In this document: in pieces, positions 47,335 to 60,820 of the stretch
Numbering within the stretch: the stretch's first letter is position 1
Layout: every line of letters begins with the position of its first letter
Assembly: GCF_004027225.2 (NCBI RefSeq)
Contig: NC_044296.2
Span: forward strand, 5,017,943 to 5,081,942
DNA: 64,000 nt
DNA from: Strigops habroptila
Taxonomy: Eukaryota > Chordata > Aves > Psittaciformes > Psittacidae
Reading direction: 5' to 3'
Position numbers and translations under genes: made by a program
The notes under the pieces: generated by a model
The model's database searches: none
What the model was told of the DNA's origin: nothing
What the model saw: only the letters and a program-made list of their open reading frames with translations

Positions 47335-48830
47335 AAGGCGCCGGCGCTCCCGGCCCGCTCCACGGAGCCTCCATTCCACCTCCATCCCGGCTGCGGCGGC
47401 ACCGCGCGGTGACACTGCCACCAGGGAACAAGCCAGAAGGGTCAGACCCCCTCCCCTTACCCCCTCCCTGGATTTGGTTATCTTAGGTCTTGGGTTTATT
47501 GTCCTTCTGGTGCTTGAACTTCGGTACTTTGCGCGTCCTGCCACGTCCCCCCCGGCTGTACGATTGGCGCAGGCCTCCCCCCGTCCTCCTCCTGTCTTTC
47601 CTTTGGGTCACGCGTCCGGATGAGCCGGGTGGGAGAGCCGGGATGCAGCCTCCTCCTTCAGCATCGGCACCGAGAGACGCGCGGCCCAGTGCTGGGGGGG
47701 AGCAAGACCTTCACCCCCTCCCCACTGAACACTACCCCTCTCCCCACGGATGCCCAGCACCCGCGTAGGAGCCCGGCTCTCCCTGGGGCTCAGGGGAGGG
47801 ATACCGGGGCACAGCAACACTACAGCACCCATCAGACACTAAACCAGCCCCGTGGGGCTCTGTGCCATCCCTGCCACCCCAACGGGGCAGAGCAGGGATC
47901 CCTCTGCCCCCTCCCCGCGGTCCTTGGCTCCCAAGCGCATGCCTGCTCCCTTCTGCCCTTGATTTTAAGGATTTTAAAGCCAAGTTGCTTCTGGATCTTT
48001 GGCTTTTGCTATTGGGATGATGCGGGGAGGGAGCTTTGGGGCAGATCGTGGCTCCTGTCCCTCGCAGGTGCTTCTTCCCCCGGGAGCCATCAGCACCCAT
48101 GGGTGCTGCAGGACCAGAGCTCAGCTGATCCTCACGTGCCTTTCCTGAACCCCCCCCATTCTCTACTCCCCAAAACCCTCCATATGGGGGGCAACGAGCC
48201 CCTTGGCCACTGGGCTTGGCGGGAGGAGGGACCGTACATCCCGGTGCTGCTCCTGCCACCCCATAGCCCCGGGTTCCTTGTTGTGGGGGGCAGGATGGGG
48301 CCTGGTGGCGCTCCCCCCATCTCAACTCCTGCTTTTCCTTGCTACGAGTGGTCTGTTCCCCCCTTCCTGCGGGCCGGGCTCCGGCGCCTCTCCTCGGCTG
48401 CCACCGTCCCTGCTTGGCTGGGGACCAAGCTCCGCAGCAGGCCCTGTCCCCGCTGCTCCCATCCCACAGCCCCTGCTCCTGGTGTGAACCTGCATGTCCA
48501 TGTCCGTGTGCTCCCGCCGTGCCGGGCTGAGCAGTGACCCCATCCCAGAAATGGGGCGGGGGGGGCACGGGGCAGCTCCAGCAGCACAGGGAGAACAGGG
48601 GCCCGGTGTCCTCGGGGGTCCTCCCCTTGGTCCCCCCGCTGTGGGTCCTGCTCAGGTGGATTGAGATGCGTTTTGGGACAACTTGCTACACCTTTTTCTT
48701 CTGTGGTTTTTTGTAAGGGTTTCTCCTGGTTTCTAGGGGAAAAAACAAAATGACCCCCCCTCCACCCCCCCCCCGAAGCTCGACTTGTATCTGAATGGAA
48801 GTATTAAATGTCTTCTTCTTTCTAATGGCT
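47335..48830 (+). other. SH3GL1: SH3GL1 3' UTR
   Basis: About 1.5 kb of non-coding, C-rich sequence between the stop and a well-placed poly(A) signal. Its length is inferred from that signal. Confidence 0.65.
48803..48808 (+). terminator. SH3GL1: SH3GL1 poly(A) signal (ATTAAA)
   Basis: ATTAAA followed about 30 nt later by a GT-rich element (GTGAGTGTGTGTGAG), the usual pairing at vertebrate cleavage sites. Confidence 0.75.
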
Positions 48831-49010
48831 GCGTCCTCTGTGAGTGTGTGTGAGCCAGGGGGGACCACGGTGCGAGGGAGGATGAAGGATCAGCCCCGGA
48901 TGAGCATCCCTCTGGTTCAGCATCCAAATGGATGGTGGTGGCAGCAGCCCCTGAGCTCCCCCAGCACTGGTAAGATGCCCCCAAACCACCCCGCCTCTCA
49001 GGAACTGCTC

Positions 49011-49016
49011 TTTAAT
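49011..49016 (-). terminator. MPND: MPND poly(A) signal (ATTAAA)
   Basis: ATTAAA on the minus strand, 220 nt beyond the MPND stop. Cleavage near 48995 is expected, so the two convergent genes end about 170 bp apart. Confidence 0.65.
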
Positions 49017-49235
49017 CAACTACCACTTCCACAAACAACGTACAGCCACGGCTCCCACCATCACCACAGCACCCTCCGGGGCAGGGCAGGAGCCAGCGGG
49101 GTGCTGGGACCCCCCCAGTGAGCCCCCCAGGGTGGGCGCTGCCCCACACCGGGTCTGGATGCGCCCCATGGGCTGGGGGCTGCTGAACCGAGCTGCGCCC
49201 GGCGCCTGCTCCGAGTCGAGGGGGCTCCTGGTCCC

Positions 49236-52200
49236 TCAGCCGCTGAGCTTGAGGAGGCTGAAGATCTGCTCCAGGATGTGGGTGAAGCTCTGGTCTTTGG
49301 GGGTGCGGGAGGCCAGCGAGCCCTGACATGGGGGACACAGCCCACTTAATCAAATGGGGGGGTGGGCTGGAGCTGATGCCCTGGTTAAAGCCCCTCCTCA
49401 CCTTCAGCTTGTCCAGGTAGGTCTGATCCTGGCTCCAGAGCTCCTGGAACTTCACCAGGTCGGGGGCTCCCTTATAAAAGTCCACGAGCAGCGTCTGGGA
49501 TGGGGGGAGAGAAGGGGCTGAGACACCGAGACCTCGGCACCACCATGGGGATGGGGAGGAGATTGTCACCATCACCACGGGCGGGATGGGGACGGGGTCA
49601 GGAGCTGCCCCTGCTGGGGTAGATGGAGGGGTTTGGTGTCCTCCTCACCATCTCCTGCAGGACATCGTTGGTGAGGAACCCATCCTGGATATAGGCCACC
49701 TCCACGTCCATGGGGATGCCGTAGTCATTGGGCCGTTGCTGGAGGACGGGGCAAGTTGGAGGTTGGGGGTCACCCCCACCCCAAATCTCCCCTGTGGGGC
49801 CGGCGACCCCTTACCTCGGGTGGTGGCATCACCCAGAAGGGCGCGATTTTGGACTCCACGCCGGGGTTCCCGTGGTAGTAGGGTCCTATGGGGGAGGCAG
49901 GGATGGGGCTGGCGGGGGGGCACGGCAGCAGCAGCCCCCCCCGGGGCCGTGGGGCCGGGTCTCACCGCAGATGAGGGCCAGGCAGGGCTGGAAGCCGTTG
50001 CCGCTGCCCTGCAGCTTGAGCTGATAGTCCATCTGCGCATCGATGTCGTGCAGCGAGGGCAGCGCGGGGCCGAAGGGGTGGCTGTGGTACCACCCCACCA
50101 GCGACAGCCCCCGCAGGAACAGGCTCTGGCAGATCTATGGGGGGGGGGGGAAGATGCTGTGGGGCTGGACATCCCCCCAACACCCCCCTGGGATGTATGG
50201 ATGGGGTTGGGGTGGTTTTACCTCCTCCTCCACAGCACCGGCGGCCTCGGCATCGCCCAGGCGGGTCCGGCACGGGAAGGCTCGCAGCACCGTCAGCACT
50301 GGGGGGGACACAGGGTGGGTGGTGGTGGAGCGGGCTGGGGTGGGGGCACCCATGCACACATACACCTACATTGTGTGTTGGTGTCCCAGCGCCCGCCCAG
50401 GTAACCCACGACTTCGCTCCGCGTCAGGTGGCTGTGGAAATCCTATGGGAAAAGGTTAAAATGAGCAGCTCGGCCCCCAAAAATGTCACCGGGGACACCC
50501 CAGGGACATAGATCCATGGAATGGGTTGGGTTGAAGGGACCTTAAAGCTCCTCCAGCTCCAAGCCCCTGCCACGGGCAGGGACACCTTCCACTAGAGCAG
50601 GTTGCTCCAAGCCCCTGTGTCCAACCTGGCCTTGAACACTGCCAGGGATGGGGCAGCCACAGCTTCTCTGGGCACCCTGTGCCAGCGCCTCAGCACCCTC
50701 ACAGGGAAGAGCTTCTGCCTCACATCCAGCCTGAATCTCCCTCTTTTAGTTTAAACCCATCACCCCTTGTCCCACCGCTCCAGTCCCTGACGAGGGGATG
50801 TCCCACCCCGTGTCCCCCAGGGAAGGGACGCACCAGGAGCAGAAGGACGTTGCTGGAAATGGCCACATTGAAGGGTTGGAACTTGTTGATGGCAGCGAAG
50901 GACGTCACCTCCACCAGGGTCTGGGGGTTCCTGCAAGAGCCGCAGCCACCCTTTGTTCCCCAACAGCCCCTACGGGCCGGTGGTGGCACGTGCAGGGTCC
51001 CCATGGCCCCATACCTGGCCAAGTCACGGGTGCCCAGGGTGCAGTACCGGACGGGCGCCCGGGCTTTGCTCTCCATCCTCTTGGCCGGGGGGCCGTGCTC
51101 TGCGAAGCACAACACCCGTCACCGCTGCCGGGCGGCGCAGGGCCCCCAGTGCCCCCCATCACCTCACCCGTCCCCGCCGGCTCCACCACGCTCTTGCATT
51201 GCTGCTTCTTGCTCCTCTCCTCTGGCTTCTTGGCAGGCACCAGCTCCGGCACCGGCGCCCGGCCCTCCCGCGCCGCCTCCTCCTCTTCCTCCTCCGGCAC
51301 CTCCTCATCCTCGCCCTCGCTGGCCAGGCTCTGCGGGCAGCACCGGGCTGGCCCCCACTGCACCACCCCACCCCGGGGGGCACCCAGAGGGGCTCCCACC
51401 CAACACACCTCGTCGGCGGGCGGCACGTTGGGCTGGTGCTGCCGCAGCCACGCGGCTTTGTACTGGTCCAGCTTCTGGCCCTTGTAGCGCACGGACGCCC
51501 AGCCGCAGCCAGACTTCTTGGCCGGGTTCACCAGGCGCTTGCAGTGCGTGGCCCAGGCGCTGGGCGAGTTGAAGACCTGCCCCGTCTCCTGCCACGTGAT
51601 GGTCCCGTCTGCACCCAGGTCCCCCACGAACTTCTTGCCCTGGGGAGCATGGAGTGAGATGGGGAGGGACCAACCGGTGCCCTGTCCCCAGCGCTGTCGC
51701 CATCCCTCTCCCCATCCCTGTCCCCATCCCTCTCCCCATCCCTGTCCCCATCCTTGTCCCCATCTCATGTCCCCATCCCTCTCCCCATCCCTGTCCCCAT
51801 CCCATGTCCCCATCCCTGTCCCCATCCCTCTCCCCATCCCATGTCCCCATCCCTGCCCCGTCCCTGTCCCCATCCCGTGTCACCAGGTAGTAGATGGAGA
51901 GGACGCCGCGGGCCGGCTCGAGGAGCCCGTCGCGGAGCAGGACGCGCAGGGTGATGCCGCGGCGGGTGAGCACGGCCCCCCGGGCCCCCCCCGCCGGCCT
52001 CGCCCCGCTCCCGGCCTCCGCCTCAGCCTCCGCCTCGTCCAGCCCCGGCTCCAGCTCATCCTCGTCCTCCTCCAGACCCTCATCCCTGCCGGGGGACGCG
52101 GCCGCCAGTGCTGCGGGATGGGACACAGTGCGTGGGGTCCCCCCCAAGAGCACCCCTGGGGGTCCTCCCTCGAGCTGCCTTCGGACAGGGGCACTGGGAC

Positions 52201-52789
52201 GGGGATGCGCAGGGACATGGGGATGTGAGCACGCAGGGACGCAGGCAGAGGGGACACAAAGACACGGGGCAGGGACGGACGCAGGGACAGGCGGATGTGG
52301 GGCACTGATGGGGGCACAGGGAGATGAGGGGGGGTGAGGACACAGGGACATGGTGAGAGCGGACGAGGGGACATGGGGATGTGGCTGGGGGACGTGGGGG
52401 CCTGGGGACATGGGGATTTAGGGGCACAGGGACATAGGGATATGGGGACACAGGGGTGAGGGGACATGGGGATTTGGGGACATGGGGATGTGGGGACGTG
52501 GGGATTTAGGGACGCAGGGATTTGGGGACGTGGGGATTTAGGGACACGGGGATGTGGGGACACGGGTCCGTGGGGACACGGGGACACAGCGACGTGGCCG
52601 CGGTGCGTGTGTCACGTTCCCGGTCCCCGCTCGTGTGTGTCCCCCCGGGGGCGCGCGGCCCCGCGCAGCGCGCACGGGGCGGGGGGGGGGGGGTGTCCCG
52701 CGTGTCCGTGTGCGCGCGCGCGGGTCACACGTGCGCGCGCTCCCGCGCAGGTGCCGCGCCCGGTGCGCGCGCCCGCCCGTACCTGCCAT
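49236..52789 (-). CDS. MPND: MPN domain-containing protein (JAMM family)
   Basis: JAMM/MPN+ metalloprotease-like protein. Twelve exons: 52783-52789, 51884-52110, 51409-51639, 51168-51330, 51015-51099, 50834-50930, 50370-50442, 50222-50298, 49966-50134, 49815-49885, 49649-49738, 49402-49494, with the last coding part at 49236-49322 counted as the terminal exon. The joins keep one frame and give 489 aa (human about 471). The first exon carries only ATG-GCA-G. An acidic N-terminus is followed by a RAMA-type domain, about 58-155 (WQETGQVFNSPSAWATHCK), a fold linked to modified-DNA recognition. Next comes a variable acidic linker, then the MPN domain from about 255. The JAMM motif is complete: the Glu of RSEVVGY, then H337, H339, S347 and D350 in WYHSHPFGPALPSLHD. 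A working zinc site is therefore likely. CR1 and minisatellites sit in introns. Convergent with SH3GL1. Confidence 0.95.
50515..50802 (-). mobile_element. CR1 LINE 3' fragment
   Basis: In an MPND intron, sense to the gene, ending about 30 bp before exon 50834-50930. 3' end at the left (GAAGGGACCTTAAAGCTCC). Confidence 0.9.
51683..51882 (+). repeat. C-rich minisatellite in MPND intron 2
   Basis: About 200 bp of imperfect repeats of TCCCCATCCCTG / TCTCCCCATCCC, running up to the exon 2 donor. On the minus strand it is a G-run repeat able to form quadruplexes. Confidence 0.9.
52200..52585 (+). repeat. G-rich minisatellite in MPND intron 1
   Basis: Imperfect repeats of GGGGACATGGGGAT / GGGGACGTGGGGATTTAG. 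Each unit carries G-runs of four. Confidence 0.9.
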
Positions 52790-53120
52790 GCTCCGGTCCG
52801 CTCCCGGTGCGCGCGGCGGCGGCGGCACGTGACGGGGCGGCACCGCGCGCCCCGCCCCGCCCCGGGAGGGGGGACACCGGGACCGGGACACCGGGAATGG
52901 CGGGGGGGGGGGGGGGTGCGCAGCGGGACAGCCCCGCACCGGGACACACACAGAGACACAGACACAGACCCGCGGCCTGACCCCCCCCCCGCCCCGGCGG
53001 TGCCCGCAGCCCGGACCGGCGGCACCTGCGGCTCCGGCGGCCGGAGGAGGCGCGACCGGTGACACCGCCCCCGGGACCGGCCCCCGCCGCCGCCTCGGTG
53101 CTACCGGAGGGGCCGGGCCG
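52600..53120. promoter_or_regulatory. MPND: MPND CpG island
   Basis: Extremely GC- and CpG-rich DNA around the MPND start codon at 52789. It contains G-runs of 13 (52681-52693) and 15 (52902-52916) and alternating purine-pyrimidine CG/TG tracts at 52707-52740. No TATA box is seen. Confidence 0.7.
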
Positions 53121-54639
53121 GGCTCACACCCGCCGTCCATGGGGGGGGTCCCTGCAGTGCGGGGCGCGGGGAGGGGCTCCGGGGTGGGAGCGGGAGCAGG
53201 AGATGCGGCGGGATCCATCCTGACCACGGCGGAGGGGTCCCGGTGACCGCTCACCATTGTCCCCTGCAGCCCCCCCGACCCGGCGCTGCTGCCAGCTCAC
53301 GGAGTCCCCCATCACCCCGAGGTCCTCACAACCTCCAGCCCCCCCCAAGCCACCACTGCCCCTATGAACCGGGGGGGTTGGGGCCATTCTGGGGGTCTCC
53401 ATCCTCCCCGACCATGGGTGACACCGCTGGGGGTGACAGGGCAGGGCTGTCCCCAGGGTCCCCAACTGCTTCTTGGAGGTGACTGGTGCCCCCGAGCGCT
53501 GCTGCCTCCCGGGGGTGTCTGTGCCCCCATTGCCAGGAGAGGAACGGGTGAGCAGGAGACAGGGATGGGCGGCATCACGGTGCAGGTCCCCGTGTGACGG
53601 GGGTCCCCCCGTGACAGGGGTCCCCACCTTGGGCATGTGTCCCCATGCAAGGGTGGTATCAGTGTGTGCGTCCCCATGGGAAAGGTCTCCCCAAAGCACA
53701 AGTCCCCTGCGAGGGTGACAGTCTCTATGTAAAGGGTGGCCCCAAGGTGAGGGTCCCCGTGGGGTGCAGGTTCCCATGCGACGGGTGAGCCCCCACCCCA
53801 GGCACCCATCTGAGCCCCTGGGACGGGCCCCACAAGGGACTGGGACCCCCAAAGCTGGGACCTGGGATCACCAAGAGACTGGGACCCCCTTAAGGGCTGG
53901 GACACCCAAGGAGCTGGACCCCTCAAGGCCATGGCCCTTAAGGAATTGGGATCCCTCAGGGGCTGGGACCCCAAAAGGACAGGGACCCCCAAAGGGCTGG
54001 TCCCCCTAAAACACTGGGACACCCTCAAGGGCTGGTCTTTGGGGTGCTTGGGGCATTGCATGAGTGTTGGGATGACTTTGGGGTCCTGCAGGGGGGTACT
54101 GGGGTGTCTCAGGCTGGCACTGATGGGCTGTGGGGTGGGTTTGGGGGTGTCAGGGGCAGGCAGAGGGTCCATGGTGCCCCCCCTGCTCTGCTCCACAGTT
54201 AGTGGAGATGGATGGTGAGAGCGGGGAGGACACACGGAGGAGTGGGACCCCCTCGGCTGCCCCACACGATGCCCAGCTCCTGTCACCAGCTCTGGGGGGT
54301 CAGGGACTGGGCGGGGAAATGCCGGGGTCCTCTTCAGGCCATGACCCCCCCATGGTGGAGGAGCCTGCTGAGAACCTGCCAAGCTCCCATTTGAGGACTG
54401 ATGGGCACCAGCATTGGGGGGGGGGGCCGGCTGCCCCCCGCTTTGTGTCAGGAACCAAGTGGGTGCCATGGGGCTGGGGTGGCACCGGGGTGGGGGGTGC
54501 TGGACCCCTAACCCATGGTTTTGGGGGGCATTACCCCAGATCAAGCCTCATCTCATCGCACCACCCCAAGAACCCCCTCTCCCCCCACCTTGTGCCGGTG
54601 CCCCCCCAGCACCCGGTGCCCAACCACGGCCGTGCCACA
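53121..54639. other. MPND-FSD1 spacer (position of STAP2 in mammals)
   Basis: About 1.5 kb with no recognisable gene. Neither strand shows PH- or SH2-domain residues. It holds a tandem repeat at 53805-54030 and low-complexity G/C sequence. An open frame on the plus strand, about 54190-54645, matches nothing I know. Confidence 0.65.
53805..54030 (+). repeat. Imperfect tandem repeat, intergenic
   Basis: Degenerate ~18-30 bp units around GGGACCCCCAAAGGGCTGG. Confidence 0.75.
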
Positions 54640-54654
54640 CCATAAACATCCCGG

Positions 54655-54660
54655 TTTATT
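54655..54660 (-). terminator. FSD1: FSD1 poly(A) signal (AATAAA)
   Basis: AATAAA on the minus strand, about 219 nt beyond the FSD1 stop. Cleavage is expected near 54640. Confidence 0.7.
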
Positions 54661-54878
54661 CTTCAGGCCAGAAGCAGCTCTCGCTGGTGGGGGGCGATGT
54701 GCCCAGCGCCGGGGGGGGGCACCGAGCTGGGGCAGGGGGGGGTCAGCCGGCGGGGCCATAGGCGCTGGTGCACCCCAGCTCTGGGCGCTGGCACAGGGCG
54801 GCGATGGGGTGATGGGGGGGTGTGTGTGGGGAGGAGGTGGGGGTACATTCAGTGCTCTCGCCTGGGGGGGGCACGGCT

Positions 54879-59964
<5,086 letters not shown>

Positions 59965-60820
59965 CCCGGGCCGTCCCCGCCGCTCGGCCCCGCCGCCACC
60001 AACAAAGGGGGAGCGGCGCCCCCCGCCCCGCCCCGGTCTGCCCCGGCCGCGGGGTGCGACGGGAGATGTAGTCCTGGCGCCGGGGCAGCCCCGCGGCATG
60101 CTGGGAGATGTAGTCCATGGGGGGCGACGTAGAGGGGAGCTGTGCTGAGACCCCCGGTGGGTCCCTCATCCGAGCGAGGGTGGACATGGAGAGGGGCCGC
60201 GGAGGGACACCCCTCCAGCAGCACCCCGGGTACGGGGGACAGGAGCCCCCCGCTTGGGGACCCCCTGCCCAGGGCAGGGTCCCGCTGGATGCCCCCGGGA
60301 TGGGGCACCGGGGTTCGGGGGACGGCTGCCAGCATGGGGCGCACCCCCCCCAGCTCTGCCCGTGAGGCCACATGGGTCTCCCCGGCCCGCTCTTGGGTCA
60401 GGGCGTGTGTGTGTCCCCGGGGGGGCTCGTCCCTGCGTGTGGGGCTGGGATGGAGTCGAGCCGGGACCCCTCACCTGGGGGGAGCGGCCCGAGGAGGTGC
60501 CATCCCCTGCCCCTCCTCCGGATGGTGTCCCCCATCCTTGTCCCCATCCCAGCCCCAGCCCCAGCTCCATCCTGGTCCCCGTCCCAGCCACCACCTCTGT
60601 GCCCATCCCGGTCCCGGTCCCCGTCCCCCAGCCCTGAGCAGCAGGGGCAGGAAGCGGTGGCGTCACAGCCAGCAGCGCTGGTGTCAGGGGCCAGGAGGCT
60701 TCGGGGACAGCAGCGCTTTGCGGACAAGGACAGCCTGGGGACAGGGACCCTCCGGGGACAGGGACACCCCTGGGGACGCAGCCCTTCAGAGCGGGGCGCG
60801 GGGCTGGCACTGGTGCGCAG
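59965..60820. promoter_or_regulatory. FSD1 / TMIGD2 divergent promoter region
   Basis: The start codons at 59964 (-) and 60821 (+) face away with about 860 bp between. The FSD1 side (59965-60120) is CpG-rich and carries the ZNF143-type elements. The TMIGD2 side is less CpG-rich. No TATA box is seen. Start sites are unknown, so sharing is inferred from geometry. Confidence 0.6.
60096..60114 (-). promoter_or_regulatory. ZNF143/THAP11-type (SBS) element
   Basis: On the minus strand ACTACATCTCCCAGCATGC, near-identical to the consensus. A partial second copy (GGGAGATGTAGTCC, plus strand) lies at 60061-60074. Confidence 0.75.

Noticed and set aside
50905-51873. 322-codon minus-strand frame with Gly/Trp/Gln repeats
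   Set aside because: Its right part is minisatellite in MPND intron 2. Its left part is true MPND exons read through introns, already annotated as exons.
53312-54544. 410-codon minus-strand frame in the MPND-FSD1 spacer
   Set aside because: Translation of the 53805-54030 tandem repeat and low-complexity flanks. No PH or SH2 residues, so not STAP2.
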